Shown in pieces: positions 7,736 to 16,060 of a DNA stretch of 36,865 nt; positions within the stretch are counted from its first letter, which is position 1, and the number at the start of each line of letters is the position of its first letter. This DNA is from Clostridiales bacterium. GTDB lineage: Bacteria > Bacillota > Clostridia > Christensenellales > Borkfalkiaceae. The notes under the pieces are model-generated. The model saw only the letters and a list, made by a program, of their open reading frames with translations, made no database searches and was not told where the DNA came from. The stretch lies in assembly GCA_022508245.1 (NCBI GenBank), contig JAFLVO010000009.1, positions 1-36,865 on the forward strand. The letters are read 5' to 3'. The position numbers and the translations under genes were made by a program.

Positions 7736-7923
7736 GGCATATGCCTCTTTACAGATATGCGCCGAGAAAAAATTGTGTTACGCGCCATATGCGCGGCAAA
7801 TATTTTTAACATATGTGTGTGGACGACAAAGTTAAAGCTTGGGCGCAAATTTACTAAGACGCACCTAAAAATGCCGTATTAAACCATATGTTTACGGCGT
7901 AAAATGTGTTACGCGCCATATGC
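7736..7923. repeat. Cluster of CATATG palindromes with an 18-bp direct repeat
   Basis: Five CATATG hexamers occur at 7738, 7786, 7810, 7885 and 7917. The first is the core of the perfect palindrome GGCATATGCC (7736-7745). The second and fifth are part of an identical 18-mer starting GTGTTACGCG (7775-7792 and 7906-7923). An inverted repeat GCCGTA/TACGGC surrounds the fourth. The region lies between the divergent glmM and comF-like genes and could be a regulatory region or a short repeat element. Confidence 0.5.
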
Positions 7924-7969
7924 ATAAAAACGCTTGCACCCTAACACAAGTGCCATTGAATGAATGTAT

Positions 7970-7998
7970 TTGACAAGATTTTCGACAAGTGATAAAAT
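7970..7998 (+). promoter_or_regulatory. Promoter of the ComF-like gene
   Basis: TTGACA, a 17-nt spacer and TAAAAT. Transcription would begin near 8005, about 33 nt before the chosen TTG start. Confidence 0.65.
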
Positions 7999-8037
7999 AA
8001 TGAATAATCCCAAAAAAGCTACAAGATGAAATAAACG

Positions 8038-8814
8038 TTGAAAAACTATCAGAGTAACAACCGGCGAAAACGTGTCAAATTATTTCTAAATAAAATACTT
8101 AAAGAATTGTTCCCCGAAGACAATACTTGCGATATCTGCGGGAAGGAATCGTTCGGCTCAAATTTGTGCCAAGACTGCAAAGGCAAAGTTAAACTTAACG
8201 ACGGCAATATTTGCCCCGTCTGCGGACGAAAGACCTTTCGGCCGGAAATGTGTATGCAATGTAAAAGCAAACCGCCTTTATTCAAAAAGGCGGTTTCTGC
8301 ATTTTTATACGAGGAAGGCGTTACGGTTCTTATCTCTAAATTCAAGAACGGCAGCCCCTACTTAAAGGAGCTGTTTGCAGATAAAATTTCAGAGCGTCTC
8401 GTGGGCTTTCCCGAGATTGACTGTATAACCTACGTTCCTTTGACAAAAAAATCGGCTTACAAGCGCGGTTACAATCAAAGCAAGCTTTTGGCAAAGTCAC
8501 TTTCAAAGCGAATTCAGACCCCCCTCCTCTGCGGTGCAATTAAGAGAATTAAAAGCGGAAAGGCGCAGAAGGGTTTGACGGGTAAACAGCGAATTGAAAA
8601 CGTAAAAGGTGCGTTTAAGGTTGTAAAGCGGGATAAATTCAAGGACAAAAACGTGCTTTTGGTGGACGATATTTTAACTACGGGCTCTACCGTTAACGAA
8701 ATAAGCCGCATACTTTTAAAAGCGGGGGCAAAAGCCGTGTACGTTGCGACCGCTGCCTCGGTTGAATACAAGCCCCCGGAAAAACCAAATTCGGAAGCTA
8801 AAAATAGGTCTTGA
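8038..8814 (+). CDS. ComF-family zinc/phosphoribosyltransferase-like protein
   Basis: A 258-residue protein with the layout of ComF. The N-terminal zinc region has two four-Cys sets (Cys31/34/44/47 and Cys59/62/72/75). A phosphoribosyltransferase-type domain follows, with YVPLTKKSAYKRGYNQSKLLAKSL and the PRPP loop VLLVDDILTTGST near residue 210. ComF proteins take part in DNA uptake for transformation, but many genomes carry one without a full competence set, so the role here is open. I use the TTG at 8038 because the frame opens there; an in-frame GTG at 8071 is an alternative, and neither has a clear ribosome site. Its stop overlaps the -35 box of glpK. Confidence 0.85.
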   Translation: MKNYQSNNRRKRVKLFLNKILKELFPEDNTCDICGKESFGSNLCQDCKGKVKLNDGNICPVCGRKTFRPEMCMQCKSKPPLFKKAVSAFLYEEGVTVLISKFKNGSPYLKELFADKISERLVGFPEIDCITYVPLTKKSAYKRGYNQSKLLAKSLSKRIQTPLLCGAIKRIKSGKAQKGLTGKQRIENVKGAFKVVKRDKFKDKNVLLVDDILTTGSTVNEISRILLKAGAKAVYVATAASVEYKPPEKPNSEAKNRS

Positions 8815-8839
8815 AATTTAAGTTAAAAAAAGGTATAAT
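8811..8839 (+). promoter_or_regulatory. glpK promoter overlapping the preceding stop codon
   Basis: TTGAAA (8811-8816), a 17-nt spacer and TATAAT (8834-8839). The ATG at 8846 is 6 nt past the -10 box, so the transcript would begin at or next to the start codon. Confidence 0.75.
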
Positions 8840-8845
8840 GAGGTT

Positions 8846-10309
8846 ATGAAGTATATACTCGCCCTCGATCAGGGCACTACGAGCACGCGCGCGATAATTT
8901 TCGACAAAAAAGGCGAAATAATAACTATTGCACAGCGCGAATTTAAGCAAATTTATCCCCGTCCCGGCTGGGTAGAACACGCCCCGCAGGACATTTGGGG
9001 CTCAACCGTCGCGGTTATCGGCGAGGCGTTGGCGCGGGCAAGTCTTTCCGCCTCGGATATAGAGGCTATGGGCATAACTAACCAACGCGAGACCACTATA
9101 GTCTGGGATAAAAGGACCGGAAAACCTGTATATAACGCTATTGTATGGCAATGCCGACGCACGGCAGAGTTCTGCTCAACGCTTGATGCCGATTTTGTAT
9201 ATAAAAAAACGGGGCTTGTGCCCGACGCCTACTTTTCGGCGACTAAAATAAAATGGATACTCGAAAACGTTGACGGAGCGCGTGAAAAAGCCGAAAAAGG
9301 CGAGTTGCTGTTCGGCACTGTTGACACATACCTTTTATGGCAGCTCTCGCACGGGAAGATTTTTGCAACCGACTACACTAACGCAAGCAGGACTATGCTG
9401 TTCAATATTCACAGCTTAAAGTGGGATAAAGAGCTTTTAGCCCTCTTTGAAATTCCCGAAAGTATGCTCCCCGAGGTCTTTTCGAGCAGTTACAAATACG
9501 GCGCTACGGATATCGGACTGTTCGGCGCGGAAATTCCCATATGCGGAGTTGTCGGCGACCAGCAGGCGGCACTCTTCGGACAGCTTTGCACCGAGAGGGG
9601 CGATGTCAAGAACACCTACGGCACGGGCTGTTTCCTTTTAATGAATACGGGCGATACCGCAGTCAAAAGTACAAACGGACTTGTAACGACGCTTGGCGCA
9701 AGCCTAACGGAGGCGCCCTGCTACGTGCTCGAAGGCTCGGTCTTTGTCGGCGGGGCGGTCGTGCAGTGGCTCCGCGACGAAATGAAACTCATCTCCTCTG
9801 CGGACGAAAGCGAGACGGAAGCAACGGCAGTTTGCGACAACGGCGGAGTTTATTTGGTTCCCGCGTTTACGGGGCTTGGCGCGCCATATTGGAATGCGGA
9901 GGCGCGCGGCACAATTACCGGCATTTCGCGCGGCACTTCGAGGCAACACATAATCCGCGCCGCGCTTGAGAGCATAGCCTATCAGGTTTACGACCTTGTG
10001 GAGGCAATGCAGAAGGATTCGGGCATAAAAATAACACGCCTCGCCGTGGACGGCGGAGCGTGCAAAAACAACTTTTTAATGGAATTTCAAAGCGGTATCC
10101 TGGGCATAAATACCGTGCGTCCCAAGGTTGTGGAGACGACCGCGCTGGGCGCGGCTTACCTTGCGGGACTTTACTCGGGCTACTGGAGCGGGATAGAAGA
10201 GCTTAAGCGCAATATTACTGCCGAAAGAGTGTTCGCACCCAATATGGACGAAGAAACGCGCAAAAACCTTTTAGAGGGCTGGCACAACGCAGTAAAAAGG
10301 GCGCTTTAA
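8846..10309 (+). CDS. glpK: Glycerol kinase
   Basis: A 487-residue FGGY kinase that phosphorylates glycerol to sn-glycerol-3-phosphate with ATP in the cytoplasm, close to the usual 495-500. It opens with [15 protein letters not shown] (phosphate 1 motif) and carries [20 protein letters not shown] and the signature [17 protein letters not shown]. The late motif is [15 protein letters not shown]. No glycerol facilitator or glycerol-3-phosphate dehydrogenase lies nearby, so it works from an isolated locus here. The product supplies glycolysis and phospholipid backbones. Confidence 0.96.
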   Translation: MKYILALDQGTTSTRAIIFDKKGEIITIAQREFKQIYPRPGWVEHAPQDIWGSTVAVIGEALARASLSASDIEAMGITNQRETTIVWDKRTGKPVYNAIVWQCRRTAEFCSTLDADFVYKKTGLVPDAYFSATKIKWILENVDGAREKAEKGELLFGTVDTYLLWQLSHGKIFATDYTNASRTMLFNIHSLKWDKELLALFEIPESMLPEVFSSSYKYGATDIGLFGAEIPICGVVGDQQAALFGQLCTERGDVKNTYGTGCFLLMNTGDTAVKSTNGLVTTLGASLTEAPCYVLEGSVFVGGAVVQWLRDEMKLISSADESETEATAVCDNGGVYLVPAFTGLGAPYWNAEARGTITGISRGTSRQHIIRAALESIAYQVYDLVEAMQKDSGIKITRLAVDGGACKNNFLMEFQSGILGINTVRPKVVETTALGAAYLAGLYSGYWSGIEELKRNITAERVFAPNMDEETRKNLLEGWHNAVKRAL

Positions 10310-10332
10310 ACGTAATTGCCCCCTATATATGC

Positions 10333-10364
10333 CTCAAATAACGGGGTTTTAGGACTTATTTGAG
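10333..10364. repeat. Inverted repeat between converging glpK and a small gene
   Basis: The 9-bp arms CTCAAATAA and TTATTTGAG are separated by 14 nt. No T run follows, so it is not a classical terminator. AT-rich blocks around TATATATGC appear on both sides (near 10323 and 10412). Confidence 0.4.
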
Positions 10365-10422
10365 AAAAGCGGTATTATTATTTGTTTATACGCTATTTTT
10401 CAAATTACCCGCCATATATGCT

Positions 10423-10596
10423 TTAATTACCGCTCTTTTTGTCATTTTTGACGGGGGCGGTTTTATCTTCTTTTTCTTCCTCTTCTTCGCCCTCTTCCGA
10501 TAGGGTTTCAAGCATTTTTAAAAGCTTTTCCTCGGACATTTCCTCCTGCATGGAGGCAAGCTTTCCGTAGGCAAACTTATCGTGATGAATAGTCAT
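10423..10596 (-). CDS. Small acidic protein of unknown function
   Basis: A 57-residue protein starting MTIHHDKFAYGKLASMQEEM. The middle is predicted helical (MSEEKLLKMLETL), followed by a run of eight Glu broken by one Gly and a charged, disordered tail. I do not recognise the family. The start is fixed at 10596 by AGAGG 7 nt upstream and by a strong promoter at 10613-10641, which lies across the longer open frame to 10641. The high charge suggests a cytoplasmic binding or regulatory protein, but nothing more can be said. Confidence 0.65.
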   Translation of the reverse strand: MTIHHDKFAYGKLASMQEEMSEEKLLKMLETLSEEGEEEEEKEDKTAPVKNDKKSGN

Positions 10597-10612
10597 TTTA
10601 AACCTCTTATTT

Positions 10613-10641
10613 ATTATACCAAACGACACAAAAAATATCAA
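10613..10641 (-). promoter_or_regulatory. Promoter of the small acidic protein gene
   Basis: TTGATA, a 17-nt spacer and TATAAT on the minus strand. The -35 box lies only 6 nt from the terminator hairpin of the preceding gene. Confidence 0.75.
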
Positions 10642-10646
10642 ACAAC

Positions 10647-10674
10647 GAACCGTTCGGCTTTCGCCGAACGGTTC
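10647..10674 (-). terminator. Terminator of the esterase gene
   Basis: Arms GAACCGTTCGGC and GCCGAACGGTTC (12 bp, 4-nt loop) are followed on the minus strand by a T-rich tail, which also contains the -35 box of the next gene. Confidence 0.75.
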
Positions 10675-10686
10675 TTTAAATTTGAA

Positions 10687-12579
10687 TTATGCTTCTTGGG
10701 TATTGTCGCCGAGAATCATAAGATTTACGTTTGAAAATTGAGCTACAAGTCCTCTGTTTGCAAACAGACAGAGATACATATATTCGCTGTCTACAAGATT
10801 CATCTTGAAGTCTTTATAGCTCTGAGAATATTGTTGAGTGCCGTCGCTAAAATACACTATGGTGTTTTGTCCGGTTCTCGTCAATGAAAGTTGATACGTC
10901 GCAGTTGTATTGATCGTCGTAGTCATTTCAGTCTCATACGCAAGATTTTCCGACTCGCGCGTGAATATAGCCGTTGCAGGGGTTGCGTTGAGGGCGCCTA
11001 CCGCGGCGAAGTTAGACTTGAGATTTCTAAAATTACTCGTTACATACATATCGTCGCGGAGCATTATTCCGAAGCCTGACTGACTGTTAGCGCCTTCCGT
11101 AGCGGTAAGTTTTACTTTTACGCTAATCGTAAAATTTTTATTTACGGGAATCTGAACGAATACCGCAACAATGCCGTCACCGTCTTTTGATATTTTACCG
11201 TATGTATTTCCACCGTCTTTTGCGCTTCCGACAGTGAATGTTCCATCCGAATAAGTCATATTGAATTTGCTTGTATCGCTTGTTTCGAGATCGCCGAACG
11301 CCGACGCGTACCATTTTATACCCATTGCGGTAGTTGCAATGGGAGTACCGAGCTCGGGAGCCGAATAATCGAGTCTTACGTAATCTGCTCTTATTGCCGA
11401 CGCATAGTCTGCTTCGTGCGTGGGCGCGGCTGCGTCGGTTAATACGTTGTTTTTAAGTCCGCAACCGTCGGGAAGGTTTTTTAAAAGTAAGTATGCAACA
11501 ACTTTTGCACCGTACATATTGAGATGAGTATCGTCCCTGCCCGTGGGCCTATCCTCTTCTTTTTCGCCCAAGTAGCTTGAATGACTGTGGAAGTACTGCG
11601 CCTCGTCGTTGTCAGCCTTGTATATTTCTTTTGTGAGCTCCGTCAAGTCTACAAGCGCGGTATCAGTTGCCGCAGCAAGCGTTCTTACTGCCGCCGAATA
11701 GTTTCCCGTGCTTGTATCGTGTACCTTGCTGCCCGTGTAGTTTCCCGTGCTGTCGTATCTTACTATGGGCGTGCAGAGTATGGGCGTTGCTTTTGCATCT
11801 TTTGCAAGTTTTATATAATTTTCATACAATACGTATTGGAATGAGGGCGAGCCGTTTTTCGTTGCCTCGGTATGAGAACCCGTAGGGTCGGTATAACGCT
11901 CTTCTTCGCCCACCTTTTCGTCGTTATGCCCGAAAGCTATAATGAGATAGTCACCCTCTTTTATATTGGGTTTAAGCTCTGCCTTGTAATTGTCTTCGGT
12001 AAGGAAGCTCAAAGAACTTCTGCCCGAAAGAGCAATGTTTTTAATCTGCGAAGGGTTGCAGTTTAAATAGTTTGCAAGCTGTGTGCCGAAGCCGTAACGG
12101 GGCAGATAAGCCATATCGAGATTTTCCGAATAGTCGCAGGCGGTGCTGTCGCCGACAACATAAACCGTAGCATTGCTGTCGAGCGGCGAGGAAGTTTCCT
12201 TGTCCGTCACAGGGGGTTCCGTCTGCTTGGGGGTCCATTTTGCGTACACGGTAGTGTCATTTTCAATCGTTTCCATTTCAAAATCAAATAAATTGGTCAT
12301 ATCTGCCTCTTTGTACCAGCCGCCGAAGTCGTAATCTTTGTCCGTGGGGTCTGGTGTGGGTTTGGTTGCGTGACCGCCCTTGTCTACCTTCTGCGATTTA
12401 GGCGCAGTGCCGCCGTGACTCTGCATATCGAAAGTAACTGTGTAGGTGATGGGGTCGCCGCCGTCTGTGTTCGGGTTATTGCCGTTGTCGGGGAGTTTGA
12501 GGAAGCAAGCAGTTAAGCCGAACGCCATTGCCGCCGACATAAACAAACAAGCTATTTTGCCGAATAAACGTTTTTTCAT
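10687..12579 (-). CDS. Secreted SGNH/CE12-like esterase lipoprotein with InlB repeat
   Basis: A 630-residue multidomain lipoprotein. The signal peptide ends in LTAC (Cys25). Residues 45-116 are one InlB/Listeria-Bacteroides repeat (YTVTFDMQSHGG to GGWYKEAD to VYAKW). Residues 138-368 are an SGNH hydrolase resembling rhamnogalacturonan acetylesterase (CE12), with GDSTAC (Ser145), SGRSS, FGHND (216-220) and DDTHLN (349-354, His352). The remaining ~250 residues look like a beta-sandwich of the kind that binds carbohydrate. It probably deacetylates plant polysaccharide at the cell surface; the exact substrate is inferred. AGGAGG lies 5 nt before the ATG. Confidence 0.88.
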   Translation of the reverse strand: MKKRLFGKIACLFMSAAMAFGLTACFLKLPDNGNNPNTDGGDPITYTVTFDMQSHGGTAPKSQKVDKGGHATKPTPDPTDKDYDFGGWYKEADMTNLFDFEMETIENDTTVYAKWTPKQTEPPVTDKETSSPLDSNATVYVVGDSTACDYSENLDMAYLPRYGFGTQLANYLNCNPSQIKNIALSGRSSLSFLTEDNYKAELKPNIKEGDYLIIAFGHNDEKVGEEERYTDPTGSHTEATKNGSPSFQYVLYENYIKLAKDAKATPILCTPIVRYDSTGNYTGSKVHDTSTGNYSAAVRTLAAATDTALVDLTELTKEIYKADNDEAQYFHSHSSYLGEKEEDRPTGRDDTHLNMYGAKVVAYLLLKNLPDGCGLKNNVLTDAAAPTHEADYASAIRADYVRLDYSAPELGTPIATTAMGIKWYASAFGDLETSDTSKFNMTYSDGTFTVGSAKDGGNTYGKISKDGDGIVAVFVQIPVNKNFTISVKVKLTATEGANSQSGFGIMLRDDMYVTSNFRNLKSNFAAVGALNATPATAIFTRESENLAYETEMTTTINTTATYQLSLTRTGQNTIVYFSDGTQQYSQSYKDFKMNLVDSEYMYLCLFANRGLVAQFSNVNLMILGDNTQEA

Positions 12580-12636
12580 CTTTTCCTCCTATACTGGATG
12601 ATTTCGAATATAATAACATATATTTTCAGTTTAACT

Positions 12637-12665
12637 ATTATACCATTTATAAAATGTGCTTTCAA
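12637..12665 (-). promoter_or_regulatory. Promoter of the esterase gene
   Basis: TTGAAA, a 17-nt spacer and TATAAT. The leader would be about 50 nt and ends in a strong AGGAGG site. Confidence 0.75.
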
Positions 12666-12740
12666 GTACTTTTTTTAAACTTTTTGCAAATAACGGGTAT
12701 TACTTATTATAAATTTTTCAGATTGCGCCTTTAAAACGCA

Positions 12741-12767
12741 GCGGGCGCGGCATAAAGCCGCGCCCGC
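12741..12767 (-). terminator. Terminator after the DUF1893 gene
   Basis: 11-bp GC-only arms GCGGGCGCGGC/GCCGCGCCCGC around a 5-nt loop. The T run on the minus strand is short (TTTT after TGCG), so strength is uncertain. Confidence 0.6.
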
Positions 12768-12790
12768 ACTAAATTTATTTGCAAATTGTG

Positions 12791-13204
12791 TCATTTTTTC
12801 ATACTTTGCAGCTTGTGCTTTAAAAGCATATACCCTTCTTCCGGGTCGGAAGTTTGTAAAACGGTCTTTTCCATAGGACAGATATCCGTGCCGTCACGGT
12901 TTATAATCTTCTCTGTTAGAATTTCGTATTCTACGGGAATATTGTTGTTTTTTAAGACCTCTTCCCCGCTTTTTGAAAGGGTTTTCGCAAACACTGCCTT
13001 AATTTTGCACTTTACAAAGAGAAGCGCCGCCGCCTTGCCGACCACTAAATCCGCAACCGAATAGCCTTCAAGGTCGACATTGTCCGCTATAAAGCCCATC
13101 ATAGGCGCAATTCCCCTTTTCTCGCTGAAAAGGCATTTTTCGTCCTTGCAGAGGCAAATTGTATGTCCTTCGAGATTATTTTTGGCAATCTGCAAATCAG
13201 TCAT
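12791..13204 (-). CDS. DUF1893 (TM1506-like) protein
   Basis: A 137-residue protein matching the DUF1893 pattern: an N-terminal CLCKDEKCLFSEKRGIAP region, the ADLVVGKAAALLF block near residues 51-63, and the INRDGTDICPMEK block near 101-113. Family members have a cytidine-deaminase-like fold, but their activity is not established. The start overlaps the end of the upstream ECF S-component gene by 8 nt, so the two are probably translationally coupled and may act on the same small molecule. Cys109 and Cys17/19 are candidate functional residues. Confidence 0.8.
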   Translation of the reverse strand: MTDLQIAKNNLEGHTICLCKDEKCLFSEKRGIAPMMGFIADNVDLEGYSVADLVVGKAAALLFVKCKIKAVFAKTLSKSGEEVLKNNNIPVEYEILTEKIINRDGTDICPMEKTVLQTSDPEEGYMLLKHKLQSMKK

Positions 13205-13778
13205 TGTTTTCTTTATCCAAAAGTTTCTTTAAGCCCATTACGAGGAAGGGAACGAGCACCGCCTGTAACACCAAGCCCACAAGACCCGTCTTAATCTGTC
13301 CCCAAATTAACGCGGGAGTGAAAAGCGTTACGCCTTGGAATATTACTACGAGTAGCATAAATACGGCTCTGCCCGCAACCTGCGCCAAAAGCACTGCAGG
13401 GAAAGCAAGCCAAGCGTTACCTGCAATTTTCTTTGTGAAAAGACCCGAAATAGCCGCAAAAACGGCAAGCTCTGCCATCATAAAGGGCAGTCTTGCAGCC
13501 ATCGGCATGGGATTGCCGAACGCAAGCGTAATTAAAAAGCTGACAAGCGGCGAGGCGATTCCTATACCAAGTCCCCAATATGTACCCAAAAGACAGCCGC
13601 CTAAGAGCACGGGCAGGTACATAGGCAACCACTCCACTCCGCCGGGCGCACCCAATGCAAGGTGTACAAGCTGTGGCAGAATTACCGCCAAAGCCACGAG
13701 CCCCGCTGATACAAGCCCTTTTACCGTCAGTTTAATCTTGACAGAACAGTTACGCTTAACAAGAATATTTTCTAACAT
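13197..13778 (-). CDS. ECF transporter S component (substrate unknown)
   Basis: A 193-residue hydrophobic protein with about six membrane segments, typical in size for substrate-binding S components of energy-coupling-factor transporters. These capture vitamins or other micronutrients and share an EcfA/EcfT module encoded elsewhere. The family cannot be narrowed from sequence. The ATG at 13778 follows AAGGAG by 6 nt; an in-frame TTG seven codons earlier overlaps that ribosome site and is unlikely. It forms a two-gene operon with the overlapping DUF1893 gene, the best hint to its substrate. Confidence 0.78.
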   Translation of the reverse strand: MLENILVKRNCSVKIKLTVKGLVSAGLVALAVILPQLVHLALGAPGGVEWLPMYLPVLLGGCLLGTYWGLGIGIASPLVSFLITLAFGNPMPMAARLPFMMAELAVFAAISGLFTKKIAGNAWLAFPAVLLAQVAGRAVFMLLVVIFQGVTLFTPALIWGQIKTGLVGLVLQAVLVPFLVMGLKKLLDKENND

Positions 13779-13798
13779 ATCATACTCCTTTTTCAACC

Positions 13799-13827
13799 AT
13801 TATATAGGTTTTTTCTTATATAATCAA
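13799..13827 (-). promoter_or_regulatory. Promoter of the ECF/DUF1893 operon
   Basis: TTGATT, a 17-nt spacer and TATAAT, about 20 nt before the ATG at 13778. Confidence 0.7.
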
Positions 13828-13852
13828 TAATTTTATCAATTTCTTTTTAAAA

Positions 13853-13934
13853 TTACCAACGTCTCGACGTGCACTCCTCTACGCACGAAAAGCAATCAAG
13901 ATTTCGTGCGCAAGCAAACGAGTGTCTCGACGTG
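13853..13934 (-). other. In-frame duplicate of the RlmD C-terminal tail
   Basis: After the rlmD stop codon the same frame encodes RRGVHVETLVILKRN before a second TGA. This repeats the HVETLV tail of RlmD. The shared 11-mer GTCTCGACGTG occurs at 13861-13871 and 13924-13934, exactly 63 nt (21 codons) apart. Between the copies an inverted repeat, CGCACGAAA/TTTCGTGCG (13882-13910), encloses the stop codon. Confidence 0.5.
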
Positions 13935-15281
13935 GGGGGTTTGGGGGAACATATCGAAGGGGGTTATGGACATAATTTCGTAAGGCGAGGCGGCGGTTTC
14001 GCACTTTACAAGCTCGCCGTCGCGCTCAATCAGCGCGCCCGTTAAAATTCCCAGGTCCCTTGCGAGGGTTGCGGGGTTGCAGGAAATTAAAATTACCTTG
14101 TCCGCCTCCGCCCGAAGTATTGCCTTTACAACCGAGCGCTCCATACCTTTTCTCGGCGGGTCGCAGACTATAATCCTCTTTTTGCCCTGCGTTTTTTTGA
14201 ATACCTGTTCTATATTCTCTCCTACGTCGCCGCAAATGTTTTGCATTTTATCTTCAAGGCTGTTTCTGACTTTAAGTTCGTCGGCACAGCGCGAAGCCTC
14301 TTCGACAATCTCTATGCCGTACGCCTTTTGGCACTTTTTTGCAAGCATTGCGGTCAGCATACCGCCGCCGCTGTACAAATCGAGGGCAACCGCATCGCAA
14401 TCCGCCTCCTCAATTACCCTTGAATAGAGCTTGGTGCGAATTTCGTCGTTGACCTGCAAAAAGGTGTTCGCGCCCGCACGGTAGACTATTCCCAAATCCT
14501 CGGCGTCAAAATAGCCCCCGCCGTAGACGGTGTGCCACTCCTTGCCGAAAACCGAGTTGCCCGAGGACGGGTTTATATTTAATAAAAGGGTGAAATTTTC
14601 AAACTTTTCTTTAAGAAGATTTGCAAATGCGGACAAATTTATATTTTTGACCGCAACAAGCGCAATTACGAACTTTCCCTTAATCTCGCGCACGACAATT
14701 CTGCGCAGAACACCCTCTCTTTTTTCCTCGTCGTAGCCCCTATGCCCGCTGATTTTTGAAAAGCTCTTTACAGCGCGAATAATATCCTTAACCCATTCCG
14801 CCTCGATAAGACAGTCCTCTATGGGCACAATTCTATGGCTGTGCGGAGCGTAAAAGCCGAGAATAGTTTCGCCTTGCAATACACCGATAGGCAGAACGAG
14901 CTTATTGCGGTATCTGTATTCATTATCGCAGGTTACGGTGTCCGCAACCTCGGCGGAAATTCCGCCGATTTTTTGAAGAGAACGTGCAACAGTCTGCCTT
15001 TTGAAGTCTGCCTGCGCCGTATAATTCATATGCTGCAGAGAGCACCCGCCGCACTTTTTAAAGACGGGGCACGGGGGCGCAACTCGGTCCTTTGAGGGTG
15101 TTAAAACCTTTTCAAGTTTGCCGTACGCAATATTTCCCTTTACTTTTAAGACCTTGAATGAAACTTCCTCTTGGACAAGACAAAAAGGCACAAAAACAGT
15201 TGTGCCTTCCGTATTTATTATTCCCTCGCCTTCGGTGCCGAGGCTTATTACTTTGCCCGTATGTAATTCGTTCTTTTCCAT
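13896..15281 (-). CDS. rlmD: 23S rRNA (uracil-5-)-methyltransferase RlmD/RumA
   Basis: A 461-residue enzyme that methylates uracil C5 in 23S rRNA (or tRNA in some paralogs) with S-adenosylmethionine. An N-terminal TRAM domain covers residues 5-60. The iron-sulfur cysteines are Cys71, Cys77 and Cys80 in CPVFKKCGGC, with a later Cys in IEDCL. The SAM site is LDLYSGGGMLT, a DPPRKG motif follows, and the catalytic Cys is in ISCNPATLARD. The C-terminus PHVETLVCLRTKS is typical. It is the last gene of a run beginning with trpS or DUF5685. A second in-frame copy of the tail lies behind its stop. Confidence 0.93.
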   Translation of the reverse strand: MEKNELHTGKVISLGTEGEGIINTEGTTVFVPFCLVQEEVSFKVLKVKGNIAYGKLEKVLTPSKDRVAPPCPVFKKCGGCSLQHMNYTAQADFKRQTVARSLQKIGGISAEVADTVTCDNEYRYRNKLVLPIGVLQGETILGFYAPHSHRIVPIEDCLIEAEWVKDIIRAVKSFSKISGHRGYDEEKREGVLRRIVVREIKGKFVIALVAVKNINLSAFANLLKEKFENFTLLLNINPSSGNSVFGKEWHTVYGGGYFDAEDLGIVYRAGANTFLQVNDEIRTKLYSRVIEEADCDAVALDLYSGGGMLTAMLAKKCQKAYGIEIVEEASRCADELKVRNSLEDKMQNICGDVGENIEQVFKKTQGKKRIIVCDPPRKGMERSVVKAILRAEADKVILISCNPATLARDLGILTGALIERDGELVKCETAASPYEIMSITPFDMFPQTPHVETLVCLRTKS

Positions 15282-15302
15282 CTACCTATTAAAACAACAA
15301 TT

Positions 15303-16043
15303 TTAATTTTTAGTCCATTTAGCGTATAGTTTTGTTTCTATAAACTCCTGCCCTTCAGCTAAAAGGGGAAGTTTACTCTGCTGATAATTCCACTCGTTAA
15401 TACATTCTTCTTCCGTATACCATCCGTTAAATTTATAGCCTTCCCTCGTGGGAACGGGCGGAATATACTCTATCAGCGAGCCGTATTCGTAGTTGTCAAC
15501 ATAGAAGTATTTATTATCTGCTTCATAATTTAACAGATATACTACATTTGCCTTAAATAAACTGTTTTGACAGTCATCATAAATTTCAGCATAAAATTGG
15601 GCATACATCTCATCAGGTACATAATACTCTATGCGGTCTATTTTGGCACTTGCATTTAGAAATCCGAGATTAAGAACTTGACCGCAATAAAATACTTTCA
15701 GGTTGAGAGCATAAGTCATATATTGGTCGTAAATCTCTTCAATAGTGTTCGGGCAGTAAAAACGTTTTAATATATTTTCACGAGGATAATAAAAAAAACC
15801 ATTGCCAGGATAACCGGTAAACGAATAGCCCAATTTCTTTACTGTATATCCGTTTATTTTTTGCGGGACAAATATGTGGTCAGACGAGAATGTACTACTC
15901 AAACCTCCAATAGCAATTGAATTATCGTCTATTATTTCATAGTGGAAGTTTTCAGCAAAATAAGTTTCGGGTATATCACAACCGCTCAAAACAAGTAATG
16001 ACGAGAAACAGAATATTAAAATTGTAATTATTTTTCTTTTCAT
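15303..16043 (-). CDS. Lipoprotein with C-terminal InlB-type repeat
   Basis: A 246-residue predicted lipoprotein with signal peptide ending in LSGC (Cys21). Residues 45-185 contain weak LRR_5-like features (IFVPQKINGYTVKKLG, CPNTIEEIYD, YVPDEMYAQF). Residues 205-244 form one Listeria-Bacteroides repeat (YIPPVPTREGYKFNGWYTEEEC, ending LYAKW). It is presumably a surface adhesin or binding protein. It lies 17 bp after the membrane-protein gene and 21 bp before rlmD, all on one strand; no clear ribosome site precedes it. Confidence 0.8.
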   Translation of the reverse strand: MKRKIITILIFCFSSLLVLSGCDIPETYFAENFHYEIIDDNSIAIGGLSSTFSSDHIFVPQKINGYTVKKLGYSFTGYPGNGFFYYPRENILKRFYCPNTIEEIYDQYMTYALNLKVFYCGQVLNLGFLNASAKIDRIEYYVPDEMYAQFYAEIYDDCQNSLFKANVVYLLNYEADNKYFYVDNYEYGSLIEYIPPVPTREGYKFNGWYTEEECINEWNYQQSKLPLLAEGQEFIETKLYAKWTKN

Positions 16044-16060
16044 AATGTATAAGTCTTATA

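Noticed and set aside
7705-7848. N-terminal extension of GlmM by 48 residues
   Set aside because: The extension has no family counterpart, runs through the CATATG cluster and places the strong AAGGAGG inside the coding region.
13896-13898. Selenocysteine or programmed read-through at the rlmD TGA
   Set aside because: The protein already ends at the normal family position, and the hairpin around the TGA does not resemble a SECIS placed after the codon. Duplication is the simpler reading.
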